DNA of 64,000 nucleotides from JBNKEI01 sp050288705 (GCA_050288705.1 JBNKEI010000122.1:1-64000), one strand, 5' to 3'. Counted from the first letter of the stretch, positions 44,373 to 53,109 are shown. The notes: generated from the sequence alone by a model not told the origin. Numbers and translations: made by a program.

Positions 44373-45965
44373 ATGTTGCTAGTCGCCTTGGTTAAGGCAA
44401 TCATCTTTCTAGTGCTGGTGGTCAAGATACTGCTTTGGCTTCACCGGCGCTTTTCCGGTATGTCCGGCCAGCAACGTTCCGCTGATTTGGCTGGGGAAAC
44501 AATTCCCTCGTCTGCACCTTCCGATGTTCGGTCCAGGCCCAGATTGGCGCTTCCAAAAAACGCCGAGTCGGTCGCGCTAGAAAAGCGGGTACGCGAGCGC
44601 CTGAGCCTTCATTTGCAAAGCATTAGCAAAAAAGCGCAGGAACTAGGGAAAGAAGTAGAGCACGAGCGTGCTAATCGCCGATTCGCAAAACTACTAACCG
44701 AATGGATTCCCCGGCAAGCGCAATTATTGGAAAATGAGCTTGCTAAAGGAAGCCAAGGCGAGTTTGGTCACGCGACCGGGGTGCTGAATATTGTTTTGGA
44801 AGAAGTTAGCGAGCTGATTGGGCAACGTCGAGACGAGAAGCAGGTTGTTGATCTTGGCGATGCCGATGCGTTGGCAGATGCTTGTTATCAACCTATTGTG
44901 CAATTTGCCCAAGCCGAGGGACTGCCACTTGCCACTGCTTGGCCAGTTACCCGTCTTTCCAAAGCCAATCTTGCGGTCTGGACCGGATTCGCCCCCACCT
45001 CGGTGGCTCCCATCTTTTTGCCGCCTCGTTTCTTTAAGCAATTATCACTATGGCCCGCCCTAGGACACGAAATAGGTCACGATTTTTTAGTTTCGGTGCG
45101 CGATTTGGACTCCGATCTGCGCCAAGAAATGGGAATCGTTGATGAAGACCAAGGAGTTTTACCGCTGCAAATTGATTACCAGGGAATAGCAGTTAGCGAA
45201 ATCCAGCGTATTTGGGGGGCTTGGTTTGAAGAAACCTTTTGCGATGTATTTGGCACCTTAATGTTTGGCCCCGCCTACGTTGCGACTATGGGCGAACACT
45301 TTGCTTTTCGTGAACAGCCTCAGGAATCATTGTTGGTAGGGCAGAACCATCGTTCGGGAAGATACGACCCCCATCCCCCTGCTTATCTGCGGGTTTATGT
45401 GGGTTGCTGGGTATTGCGCAGAGTAGGATTAGAAAGCGATGCTTCAAAAATTTGGAACAGGTGGAATACTCGCCACGAATTTTTGTCTTCTTCCGAGGAA
45501 GAACAATGCCTGTATTTCCCAGTAGATGGAGAATACGTTGGTCTTCCTTGGAAGATTTTTACCTCCACCGCGGAGCCGATTTTGGAGCGGCTATATTCCG
45601 GGCCCCTAGCAGCTTTGAGTGGAATGGGGCTAGGTTCTGTTGCCGGACTAGATTTTGGTGTTCACCAGCAGGCGGAGTCATTGCGCGCGTGCGAACAATT
45701 GCTTGCCGGCCTGGTACCCAAGGTGAGAGATCCTCGATCAGTAATTTCTGGCGCAGTACTGGCGTATTTTCAGCAGCCAGAAGCGCAACAAAAAATACTT
45801 CAACTGGCACGGGCAGCGATTCCTGCTCGAGGAACTCTTGAGCACCGGTCCGATGCTTACCGGCCGGCGAAATTAGAAAAAAAATCGCCTACTGCTCTAG
45901 AACTGCATCCCCAGGCGCTGGTTGAGGCTTTGGTGCTGCGGGAAGTATTGGAACGCAGGCGTTGA
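44373..45965 (+). CDS. Membrane-anchored zinc metallopeptidase-like protein of unknown family
   Basis: This 530-residue protein has a CGGAG site before the ATG. An N-terminal membrane helix (LVALVKAIIFLVLVVKILLWL) is followed by a charged coiled region. A zincin motif LGHEIGHDFL lies near residue 232, with a candidate third ligand about 60 residues later in WFEETFCDVFG. The HEIGHD and EExxxD pattern resembles gluzincin peptidases. The remaining sequence is unfamiliar. No cleavage target can be inferred. Confidence 0.62.
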   Translation: MLLVALVKAIIFLVLVVKILLWLHRRFSGMSGQQRSADLAGETIPSSAPSDVRSRPRLALPKNAESVALEKRVRERLSLHLQSISKKAQELGKEVEHERANRRFAKLLTEWIPRQAQLLENELAKGSQGEFGHATGVLNIVLEEVSELIGQRRDEKQVVDLGDADALADACYQPIVQFAQAEGLPLATAWPVTRLSKANLAVWTGFAPTSVAPIFLPPRFFKQLSLWPALGHEIGHDFLVSVRDLDSDLRQEMGIVDEDQGVLPLQIDYQGIAVSEIQRIWGAWFEETFCDVFGTLMFGPAYVATMGEHFAFREQPQESLLVGQNHRSGRYDPHPPAYLRVYVGCWVLRRVGLESDASKIWNRWNTRHEFLSSSEEEQCLYFPVDGEYVGLPWKIFTSTAEPILERLYSGPLAALSGMGLGSVAGLDFGVHQQAESLRACEQLLAGLVPKVRDPRSVISGAVLAYFQQPEAQQKILQLARAAIPARGTLEHRSDAYRPAKLEKKSPTALELHPQALVEALVLREVLERRR

Positions 45966-45975
45966 AAAGCGCGAT

Positions 45976-46164
45976 TTATTTCGATAATGACAATGCACCC
46001 ATGGGGCAAAACCTAGTGCATTTTCCGCATTTGGTGCACTTCGATACGTCGACAGTGGGAGCGTGAAAACCTTCTTGAATCAGCGCGCTTACCGGACAAA
46101 TTTTTACTGCAGGACAACTATGATTCTGTGGGCATTTCTCGGAAATCACTTTTAGCTGAATCAT
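45976..46164 (-). CDS. Small 4Fe-4S binding protein
   Basis: I start at the ATG at 46164, preceded by AAAGGA at good spacing (62 residues). A C-terminal ferredoxin-type motif CTKCGKCTRFCP can bind a 4Fe-4S cluster, and CPQNHSCPAVKICP supplies the other half of a dicluster-like site. It is probably an electron carrier or a small redox module. It converges on the zincin gene. Confidence 0.8.
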   Translation of the reverse strand: MIQLKVISEKCPQNHSCPAVKICPVSALIQEGFHAPTVDVSKCTKCGKCTRFCPMGALSLSK

Positions 46165-46343
46165 TTTGGAATCCTTTAACGCCAAAGAAATCATGATGTC
46201 CGCCAACGCTGAGTTTAACGCCTTGTAACTCTTGAATCAAAGCGGGACTTTCTTTTAGTCGAAATGCCTGAAACCCTAATGAGCGAAGAATTTTGACTCC
46301 ATGGACCGCTTGACCAACCGCTTCTTTTTGCTCCCGGGTTCCC

Positions 46344-47429
46344 ATGAACACGATTTTAAGGTCGGTATTTTGTTCTTTGCTCGTTTGGCTGGCCGGTGGC
46401 TGTGAATGCAAGTCAAAGCCCCAGGAGTCCAAATCCGTCAAGCAATTGGTTTCCAACCTGCGTGAAGAGAACGTCACTAGTAAGCACAGGCTGGCATCTA
46501 AATCGACTAACCAGCCGTCAGCAGCGTTATGGCAAGCCATTCGCGAGAACCGCTTGGAAGAAGTCAAGCGCCAGGCAAACGCGGGATTGGACATCAATGC
46601 TAAGACAAGCCTGCAGATGCACCTGGCACAGTTACCGAAGAAGGAAAACCTGGTTGTTTGGATAAAGGCCTATTTGAAGTACCAGCAATTGGTAACCATT
46701 GCCTTGTATACCAAAAACAATCCGGCACTGTGCAAACAACCTGATTTATCTAATGATGACAAGACCATCCCCGAGATCTCCAAGGAACTGGTTGGCATGC
46801 TCAAGGACGAAGCCGTCACCATTACCTCTTCGCTGTCGCCGCTCAAGATGCTGGGCTGCCTACACATGGCGGCCCTCTTTTGCCGACCGAAGATGATCGA
46901 TGCTTTGGTTGACCTTGGTGCGGATGTGAATCAAACCGATGGATTGGGCTTGACCCCGCTGCACTACGTTACCTGTGCGGAGGTAGCCGATCGCTTGATA
47001 GCGCACAACGCTGTTGTGCAGGCCACTGATTCTCGCGGGTTGACGCCGCTACATGTAGTGGCGGATCGCCGGGCCGTGAAGGTGCTCATTAGAGCGGGAG
47101 CCAAGGTAACAGCGCGAGATCAATGCGGCAATACACCATTGCATTTGGCATATTACTTCTCATTCAGCCATGGCGGCCCTACGCTCCCAAAGAAGGGGAA
47201 GCATGTTCAGTCGCAGACGTTGCTTCGGAATGCGCACTGGGCCCTAAAGGTACTAAACGCTGTGGGAGACAAAGCTGTCCAAGTGCTCGACCAGGTATTT
47301 CGCGATTTGAATATCGTTAAGGAACTACAAGCTCACAGCGTAGATTTGACCTGCACGAACGATGCCGGGTTTACGCCTCAACAGGTGCAGGAGGAGAAGT
47401 CCAAGTACGCGTCGATTGACGATGATTGA
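46344..47429 (+). CDS. Ankyrin-repeat lipoprotein
   Basis: This 361-residue protein has a lipoprotein signal ending LAGGC (Cys20). Ankyrin-like units lie at about 57-75 and 185-275, including VDLGADVNQTDGLGLTPLHYV, DSRGLTPLHVVA and DQCGNTPLHLA. They form a protein-binding surface outside the inner membrane. Codon choice looks more GC-rich than its neighbours (for example CTCAAGGACGAAGCCGTC), a sign of possible transfer. The next genes are toxin-antitoxin-related. Confidence 0.82.
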   Translation: MNTILRSVFCSLLVWLAGGCECKSKPQESKSVKQLVSNLREENVTSKHRLASKSTNQPSAALWQAIRENRLEEVKRQANAGLDINAKTSLQMHLAQLPKKENLVVWIKAYLKYQQLVTIALYTKNNPALCKQPDLSNDDKTIPEISKELVGMLKDEAVTITSSLSPLKMLGCLHMAALFCRPKMIDALVDLGADVNQTDGLGLTPLHYVTCAEVADRLIAHNAVVQATDSRGLTPLHVVADRRAVKVLIRAGAKVTARDQCGNTPLHLAYYFSFSHGGPTLPKKGKHVQSQTLLRNAHWALKVLNAVGDKAVQVLDQVFRDLNIVKELQAHSVDLTCTNDAGFTPQQVQEEKSKYASIDDD

Positions 47430-47481
47430 AACAGTCGGTTTTGGGTCTGACAAGTGTTCGTCTCAATCCGAAGCCATATGA

Positions 47482-47622
47482 GTCCTGAATCTTTCCACTA
47501 GTGGCGTGAGATTAGCCGATAATATCTTGTCTTGGACAGCACGCAAACGTGGATGTGCTAATCTTTTTACTTTTGATATTCGCTTTGCTAAAACCGGGAG
47601 GGCAGTACTTTTAAAAGCCTAA
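47482..47622 (+). pseudogene. C-terminal relic of a PIN-domain (VapC-like) toxin
   Basis: A short frame ending in TAA at 47620-47622 encodes GVRLADNILSWTARKRGC and then LFTFDIRFAKTGRAVLLKA. This matches the last third of PIN-domain RNases, including the (A/L)D...A...GC..L(L/F)TFD.RFA pattern with a late acidic residue. There is no start or N-terminal two thirds, and a TGA lies in frame at 47479. It is a toxin fragment left after deletion. Confidence 0.6.
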
Positions 47623-47703
47623 GTGCTTATCTTCGCCATCGCGGCGTGTATATACCTGTGCGTTTACTTATCTGTTTGTTGTACTTGGAAGCTCGGGTAA
47701 AAT

Positions 47704-48099
47704 ATGATCCCAGATATCCGCTGGAAGCAAAGATACGCTAATTTTGAAAAAGCCTTGCGGCAATTAAAGGAATTTGTGGCGCAGCCTATATTGAATAAAA
47801 TGGAAAAGCAGGGGCTGATTCAGTGCTTTGAGTATACCTTTGAACTGGCCTGGAAAACGGCCAAAGATTATCTGGAAGAGGAAGGCTTTGATATTAATAG
47901 TCCGCGAAAAGCGATTCAAACGGCGTACCAGTCCGGGCTGATTGCTAATGGACATTTGTGGATTGACGCCTTGGAAAAACGGAATTTGATGGCCCATACT
48001 TACGATGAAAAAAAGGCGGATGAAGCCGAATATCTAATTCGCAACCAATATTGTCTGATGTTGTCTGAACTTTATGAACAATTGAAGGGCTATTTATGA
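47704..48099 (+). CDS. HEPN-domain toxin of a HEPN/MNT module (HI0074 family)
   Basis: This 131-residue, all-helical protein of the nucleotidyltransferase-substrate-binding (HI0074-like) family has the HEPN ribonuclease motif RX4HXY in RNLMAHTY (Arg93, His98, Tyr100). HEPN toxins cut RNA, and the MNT partner neutralises them by AMPylating the HEPN protein or by binding it. The stop overlaps the MNT start by 4 bp, as in known pairs. All key residues are present, so the module looks intact. Confidence 0.92.
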   Translation: MIPDIRWKQRYANFEKALRQLKEFVAQPILNKMEKQGLIQCFEYTFELAWKTAKDYLEEEGFDINSPRKAIQTAYQSGLIANGHLWIDALEKRNLMAHTYDEKKADEAEYLIRNQYCLMLSELYEQLKGYL

Positions 48100-48404
48100 C
48101 CTACGGGCTTTTAGAGCAGGATATTGATTTTATTGTTAAAGCCCTTTACCGGTATCCAGAGATTGAGAAGGCGGTTCTTTTCGGTTCTCGTGCCAAAGGT
48201 AATTATAAGGCTGGTTCCGACATTGATCTAGCGATTATGGGCGATAAAATTAATTTTGACACTATATCCAGATTGCATGCATTTTTGGAAGAACAAAGCC
48301 CAATGCCTTATTTTTTTGATATCATCGATTATACGCATTTAGAGCATCTGGAATTGAAGGAACATATCGGTCGCGTGGGAATAGTTATTTATAATAAATC
48401 TTAA
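48096..48404 (+). CDS. MNT-domain nucleotidyltransferase antitoxin (HI0073 family)
   Basis: This 102-residue minimal nucleotidyltransferase has the GSX10DXD active site, GSRAKGNYKAGSDID (Gly30, Ser31, Asp42, Asp44). It probably uses ATP to modify the Tyr of its HEPN partner. It overlaps the HEPN gene by 4 bp. Confidence 0.93.
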   Translation: MTYGLLEQDIDFIVKALYRYPEIEKAVLFGSRAKGNYKAGSDIDLAIMGDKINFDTISRLHAFLEEQSPMPYFFDIIDYTHLEHLELKEHIGRVGIVIYNKS

Positions 48405-48476
48405 ATCAATGCATTGGTGAAACGCGGGCAGCGACTCGCGGGAAAGGCGCTGTTCGCTAGCAAATCTTACAGGAGA

Positions 48477-48496
48477 CACCGTCCTTCAGGGCGGTG
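48477..48496 (+). mobile_element. Stem-loop resembling the end of an IS200/IS605 (TnpB-associated) element
   Basis: CACCGTCC-TTCA-GGGCGGTG folds into an 8-bp stem (one G-T pair) followed by AGGATGTC. This sequence closely recalls the 3' end/omega-RNA tail found after many tnpB genes. No tnpA or tnpB frame is nearby, so it would be a relic or a non-autonomous remnant. Confidence 0.42.
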
Positions 48497-48548
48497 AGGA
48501 TGTCCATAGTGGTACTAGCTAGGCTGCTTTTGTGTAAAAAAAGGGCTT

Positions 48549-48612
48549 GGCGGGATAATCCCGCCACCCTATCGCCATTGGTGTTCTTTCTAGCCTTAAG
48601 AAAACACCAATG
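48549..48612. repeat. Two adjacent inverted repeats between MNT and ferredoxin genes
   Basis: GGCGGGA-TAA-TCCCGCC (48549-48565) is a perfect 7-bp hairpin. CATTGGTGTT (48576-48585) pairs with AACACCAATG (48603-48612), and an inner CTT/AAG pair extends the stem. They may end the ferredoxin transcript or belong to the suspected mobile relic. Confidence 0.55.
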
Positions 48613-48621
48613 ATTGCACCG

Positions 48622-48807
48622 CTAGCCTTTAACTATGCTGTCGGTAGGACATACTGCCATACAAGCAGCTTCTTTTTTTCCTGCGCATTCATCGCACTTG
48701 GATGCATCGATCTGGTAGTGATCATCTCCCTGAGAGATGGCTTGATTGGGGCACTCAGATTCGCAGCTTCCACAGTTGATGCAGTCATCAGTAATTTTGT
48801 TTGCCAT
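48622..48807 (-). CDS. YfhL-like 4Fe-4S dicluster ferredoxin
   Basis: I start at the ATG at 48807, preceded by GGAG at good spacing (61 residues). Two CxxCxxCxxxCP-type motifs are present: CINCGSCESECP, and CDECAGKKEAACMAVCP with an insertion typical of YfhL/FdxA-type proteins. It is a soluble low-potential electron carrier. It is divergent from the SNF2 helicase gene with a 106-bp gap. Confidence 0.93.
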   Translation of the reverse strand: MANKITDDCINCGSCESECPNQAISQGDDHYQIDASKCDECAGKKEAACMAVCPTDSIVKG

Positions 48808-48913
48808 TTTGTTTCTCCAATTTTGGTCCGCGAAGAGTGGTTTGACAGTACCACAGCGCGGACACTGCTTAGATAACAGAAGAACCTCATAGTCTGCCAA
48901 TGAGAAAGAACAA

Positions 48914-51826
48914 ATGATACAAGAACTTTTTGAAACAATTCGTGAATCCTGCTCGCGAGCTAATTGGTCACGAGGCGTAGAGCTTTCTCGGGCCAATGCA
49001 GTGATGGGAGAGCAAGCTAATGAAAATCAGGTGATTCTAAAGGTACGCCCTGCCGGTGCGCTGGCAAGTCGCACGGTAACCCTCTTTTTGCAAGAAGAAG
49101 ACTGGTCTTGCGATTGCTCCACTTCCGAGGACGTGTGTGAACACGTTGCGGCAGGAATAATCGCGTTGCGCCGCGCTCGCCAAGAAGGCAAGCTGCTTCC
49201 GGAAACTCCTGCTTCGGTAGCGCGTATTCGTTACCTTTTTAGTCGGGTCAGTGGAGCACTGCATTTTGCCCGCGCCTTTGATTTGCAAGGAAAAATCCAA
49301 ATATTTGAAGCTACTCTTTCGGCTATTCAATCTGGTCGCATGCACGGCCCGCCTTTTCTGGCTACCCCTGCCGACCTGCAGGTCGATTTGATTTTGGGTA
49401 TGCGCCTTAATGGCTGGCTTCCTAAGGAGGTTCTGGCCAACTTGCTGGACGCGCTAGTTGATAGTCCAGATATTCAACTGGATGACCAACCGGTTAAAGC
49501 CTCCAAAGAGAAAATAGTTCTCCGTTGCCGACTAGATGATCAAGGTGATGGCTATCGCTTATCTCTTCAACAAGATTCGCGGGTTACCGAGGTTTTTTCC
49601 AACGGGGTGGTGTTATGCGCCGATACTCTTTGCGTTTTAGGAGAAACTCGCCTTAATGCCCGGGAGTTGGCTGAATGGAAAACCGGCAAATTCTACGGAC
49701 CAGAACAGAGAGTAGAGCTGTTCACCAAGATATTGCCTTCGCTGCAAGATCGCGTTCCGATTGATCTGCATACTCGTCGGCAGCCTAAGTTTACTCGTGC
49801 CTTGCCGCGCATGGAAATTCGAGTGGAGCGTGAAGGAGATACTCTTTGCGTTCTACCAACTTTGGTTTATGGGAATCCGGCCGTTGCTCGGGTGGATGCG
49901 GGCTCCCTAGTTCTATTAGGAAACGAGTTGCCGCAGCGTGATGAAGTGGCAGAAGAGAGAATTGTTCGCAAAATGCAAACTTTGGGATTGGCCCCTGGTC
50001 ACCGCGAGCGCTTCCCTGGAGAGAAAGGGGTAGAATTCGCCCAAAAGCTGGCTTCTTGGCGTGACGTGGTTCAGGGTGAAGCGCATCGTGCTTTCTTTCT
50101 GGCTGCCCCTGTGGAGCCCCAGCTTTCGTTTTTAGAAAACGATTTTGATTTGAGTTTTGAGTCCCGAGAAGAAGGGGGAAGGGCGAGAGTTCGTCACGCC
50201 CATCCTCAAGCGGTGGTGCGGGCATGGAGAGAAGGGAGTTCGCTAGTTCCTTTACTGGAAGGTGGTTTTGCGCCGCTGCCGAGAGAATGGCTGGCTCGTT
50301 ACGGAGATCGCATTTCCGACTTGTTGGCGGCAAAAGAAGGAAAAGAAGAACTCCCGGCGAGCGCTTTGCCCGATTTAGCGAAGTTATGCGAATCCATGGA
50401 AAGACCTCCTCCCCCGGCATTTGAGTCGCTGCGACCCTTGCTAGAAGGGTTTCAAAATCTTCCCGAAACTACTCTCCCCGCGGATCTGACCGCCCAGCTA
50501 CGCGCCTATCAAAAAGAAGGAGTGCGCTGGCTGCGTTTTTTGGATTCAACGCAAATGGGGGCATTGCTGGCCGACGATATGGGCTTGGGCAAAACTTTGC
50601 AGGCTCTTTGTGCTTTACAACCACCGGCTTTGGTAGTGGCTCCGACCAGTGTGCTGCATAACTGGGTGGCAGAATGCGCAAAGTTTCGCCCTTCTCTAAA
50701 AGTCTGCCTTTATCATGGGGCGCAGCGGGAATGGGACCGGCAGGCTGATTTAACCGTGACCAGTTATGCTTTGTTACGTTTGGATATCGACCGTTTAGCT
50801 GCGCAAAAATGGAAAACGGTTTTTCTCGACGAGGCGCAGGCCATAAAAAATCCTGACAGCCAAGTAGCTCGTGCTGCTTACCGACTACAAGGACGTTTTC
50901 GTATTGCCATGACCGGTACGCCAGTAGAAAACCGCCTGGAGGAATTGTGGAGTCAGTTTCACTTCATTAATCCCGGGCTTTTGGGGGGGCGGCAAGACTT
51001 TGAAGAGCGTTATGCCAAGCCCATTGCTACGGGTACTCCCGGTGCGGCATTACGACTGAGAGAAAGAATTCGTCCTTTTGTGTTGCGTCGACTAAAGCGC
51101 GAGGTGGCTCCCGAATTGCCGCCGCGAACCGAAGTAGTGTTGCGTTGTGAGCTTTCGGAAGACGAAAAGGTGGTTTACGACGCCATTCGTGCGGCAACTA
51201 GGGAAGAAGTGGTTACTCGCCTGCGGGCGGGAGGCAATGTTTTGGCGGCACTGGAAGCCTTATTACGGCTACGACAGGCCTGTTGTCATAGCGCGTTGAT
51301 TCCTGGGCAAGAGGCCGAAAGTTCCTCCAAAGTCGATTTGTTGGTGGAATCGCTACAAGAAGCAGTTGCCGACGGTCACAAATCGCTGGTCTTTTCGCAG
51401 TGGACTGGTCTTCTCGACCTTATTGAGCCAAGGCTGACTCGGGAAAAAATTGCCTTTACTCGGCTGGATGGCTCCACCCGTGATCGCCAGGGAGTAGTAC
51501 AGGCATTTCAAGAAGAATCAGGTCCGCCGGTAATGCTAATTTCTTTAAAAGCCGGAGGCGCCGGGCTTAATCTTACTGCTGCGGACCATGTCTTTTTGGT
51601 GGACCCGTGGTGGAATCCAGCAGTGGAAGATCAAGCCGCTGACCGCGCGCATCGTATTGGGCAGGAACGGCCAGTAATTATTCATCGGCTGGTGGCTAGT
51701 GGAACGGTGGAAGAACGGATTCTGGCTTTGCAAGGGGAAAAACGGGCTTTGGCGGAGGCAGCGTTATCGGGAGCGGATCGCGCGGCCAGTTTGACTCGCG
51801 ATGATTTGATTTCCTTGTTGGAATAG
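48914..51826 (+). CDS. SWIM zinc-finger SNF2-family helicase
   Basis: This 970-residue protein has an N-terminal SWIM finger CDCSTSEDVCEH (Cys66, Cys68, Cys75, His77). A middle region follows, then the SNF2 ATPase (about 525-790) with ADDMGLGKTLQ and DEAQAIKN, and a helicase C-terminal half with FSQWTGLLDL, LISLKAGGAGLNLTAADHVF and QAADRAHRIGQ. It is an ATP-driven DNA translocase that may remodel nucleoprotein or help RNA polymerase, similar to bacterial RapA/HepA relatives. The exact target is unknown. Confidence 0.93.
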   Translation: MIQELFETIRESCSRANWSRGVELSRANAVMGEQANENQVILKVRPAGALASRTVTLFLQEEDWSCDCSTSEDVCEHVAAGIIALRRARQEGKLLPETPASVARIRYLFSRVSGALHFARAFDLQGKIQIFEATLSAIQSGRMHGPPFLATPADLQVDLILGMRLNGWLPKEVLANLLDALVDSPDIQLDDQPVKASKEKIVLRCRLDDQGDGYRLSLQQDSRVTEVFSNGVVLCADTLCVLGETRLNARELAEWKTGKFYGPEQRVELFTKILPSLQDRVPIDLHTRRQPKFTRALPRMEIRVEREGDTLCVLPTLVYGNPAVARVDAGSLVLLGNELPQRDEVAEERIVRKMQTLGLAPGHRERFPGEKGVEFAQKLASWRDVVQGEAHRAFFLAAPVEPQLSFLENDFDLSFESREEGGRARVRHAHPQAVVRAWREGSSLVPLLEGGFAPLPREWLARYGDRISDLLAAKEGKEELPASALPDLAKLCESMERPPPPAFESLRPLLEGFQNLPETTLPADLTAQLRAYQKEGVRWLRFLDSTQMGALLADDMGLGKTLQALCALQPPALVVAPTSVLHNWVAECAKFRPSLKVCLYHGAQREWDRQADLTVTSYALLRLDIDRLAAQKWKTVFLDEAQAIKNPDSQVARAAYRLQGRFRIAMTGTPVENRLEELWSQFHFINPGLLGGRQDFEERYAKPIATGTPGAALRLRERIRPFVLRRLKREVAPELPPRTEVVLRCELSEDEKVVYDAIRAATREEVVTRLRAGGNVLAALEALLRLRQACCHSALIPGQEAESSSKVDLLVESLQEAVADGHKSLVFSQWTGLLDLIEPRLTREKIAFTRLDGSTRDRQGVVQAFQEESGPPVMLISLKAGGAGLNLTAADHVFLVDPWWNPAVEDQAADRAHRIGQERPVIIHRLVASGTVEERILALQGEKRALAEAALSGADRAASLTRDDLISLLE

Positions 51827-51857
51827 GGAAATGTCTTCGCGGTACGTTTGATTTAAT

Positions 51858-51883
51858 AAGGCCTCTATTTGAATTGAGGCCTT
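51858..51883. terminator. Stem-loop between convergent genes, candidate bidirectional terminator
   Basis: AAGGCCTC and GAGGCCTT form an 8-bp stem with a 10-base loop, 31 bp after the SNF2 stop. AT-rich flanks, but no long T-run, follow on either strand. Confidence 0.55.
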
Positions 51884-51922
51884 TAATGTTCAAATAGCCC
51901 GGATCGTTGCAAGACGTATCGA

Positions 51923-52111
51923 TCAATTGTTTTCATTAGCATCTAGCCGGTCGAATTTAAAATCGGAAGGAAGACTCCCGCGATACTTTTTTAGTCGTGC
52001 GAGTAACTCTCTAGCCTTAGGGCTTTTGTTGATTCCAAAGTCGCGATTGCCATCGATGTGGATTTCGATCTCGTAGCATTTTTGGAGGGAAAGTATCCAA
52101 AATTCTCTCAT
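51923..52111 (-). CDS. Antitoxin-like orphan small protein
   Basis: This 62-residue frame begins with ATG. The C-terminal half (ELLARLKKYRGSLPSDFKFDRLDANEN) resembles the toxin-wrapping tail of some type II antitoxins. The N-terminal DNA-binding part is short or absent. No toxin gene lies beside it, so it may be a relic or an orphan. Confidence 0.45.
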   Translation of the reverse strand: MREFWILSLQKCYEIEIHIDGNRDFGINKSPKARELLARLKKYRGSLPSDFKFDRLDANENN

Positions 52112-52202
52112 ATCAACTCAATCCGTGGGAATCGCTCGCCTAGTTGACTCGCGATAATCTATTTCCTTATTGTAGCATTGAGTTTATAGCGGGATTCAAT
52201 TC

Positions 52203-52388
52203 ATGAAATCTTACAAGGTAGTAGAGACCAGCTCAGTTTTCGACGAGTCGTTAGAAACCATTCTAAACGAATGGGTCGGCAAAGGATGGATACTAGAAGG
52301 CATTCACTTTGCGATGCGTGAATCTAGCAAGCGGCCGGCTATGGCCTTTGTTTTGTTTACTCGGGAAGAAGAGCAAGCTTCGCACTAG
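52203..52388 (+). CDS. DUF4177-like small protein
   Basis: This 61-residue protein, MKSYKVVETSSVFDESL... then WVGKGWILEGIHFAMRES and AMAFVLFTR, has the beta-alpha-beta-beta shape of DUF4177-type proteins (KYKVV...L N.W...GW.L). The function of the family is unknown. It is probably cytoplasmic. Confidence 0.7.
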   Translation: MKSYKVVETSSVFDESLETILNEWVGKGWILEGIHFAMRESSKRPAMAFVLFTREEEQASH

Positions 52389-52422
52389 CTAGAGCAACTA
52401 TCAAGATGTTCCCTAGAGGTTT

Positions 52423-53109
52423 GTGGGCTTCAGTAAGATTTCCCAACGAATCTGGTTGTCCCGAGCGTTGGTTTGCATTCATTCTGGTGAAGGTATAATT
52501 TTCAAGCGTTTTATTCTTTTATCGTTTTGTCCAGGAGAGGTACGATTAAGTACCGAAAATTGCGTGCGCAAAAAACCTACTCCAAATAATAATGATGTTT
52601 CCTATGGACCATTTGGTCGTTTGGGTAGTAAGCGACCAGAAGGGTCACTCTACCCCAAAGCCGAACTATTGCCGCGGATGCTGGCGCGGTTTACCGATTT
52701 CGCGGTAGCCGCATTTTTACCGCTCACCACCGGGCCAGCCGGCGCAGTGCTAGCAGGTCTTTATCTGCTGTTTGCCGATGGCTTTTTTCACGGGCAATCG
52801 CCTGGCAAAAAATTATTGGGAATTAAGGTAATTCACGTTCCTACTCGTCAGGGAGTTGATTACCGAGAATCGGCTTTGCGCAACTTCCCTTTCGCTTTGA
52901 TTTCATTGGCGTATTTGCTTCCTGCGGTAGGCAATTTTGTGTTTTGGACCATGGGACCGGCAGTAGTGGTGTTTGAGTCCTGGCAAGTTGTACGCGATAA
53001 ATTGGGGCTGCGGATGGGAGATTTGTTTGCCTGTACTCAAGTAATTGATTCCAAGGTGCCGGTTGGTCAGGCGCGTCCCCTGCTTCGCGCGGTGCGTGAC
53101 CGTACATAA
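52423..53109 (+). CDS. RDD-family membrane protein
   Basis: This 228-codon frame has a core at about 80-200 that matches RDD proteins: LLPRMLARFTDFAV (the Arg/Asp signature), GQSPGKKLLGIKVI, and YRESALRNFPF, with three hydrophobic segments. The first 47 codons look atypical, and the GTG at 52564 would give a 181-residue protein. An AGGAGAGG at 52533-52540 has no suitable in-frame start behind it, so the start is unresolved. RDD proteins are proposed transporters or membrane regulators. Confidence 0.72.
   Translation: MGFSKISQRIWLSRALVCIHSGEGIIFKRFILLSFCPGEVRLSTENCVRKKPTPNNNDVSYGPFGRLGSKRPEGSLYPKAELLPRMLARFTDFAVAAFLPLTTGPAGAVLAGLYLLFADGFFHGQSPGKKLLGIKVIHVPTRQGVDYRESALRNFPFALISLAYLLPAVGNFVFWTMGPAVVVFESWQVVRDKLGLRMGDLFACTQVIDSKVPVGQARPLLRAVRDRT

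Noticed and set aside
46165..46346. Minus-strand frame reading MGTREQKEAVGQAVHGVKIL... upstream of the 4Fe-4S gene
   Set aside because: It could be a small real gene, but it has no recognised family and overlaps the ankyrin start and the 4Fe-4S gene. Evidence is insufficient.
48808..48996. N-terminal extension of the ferredoxin containing CIICSF...CPRCG
   Set aside because: The downstream ATG at 48807 has a good GGAG site and gives the family's normal length. The extension overlaps the divergent SNF2 start.
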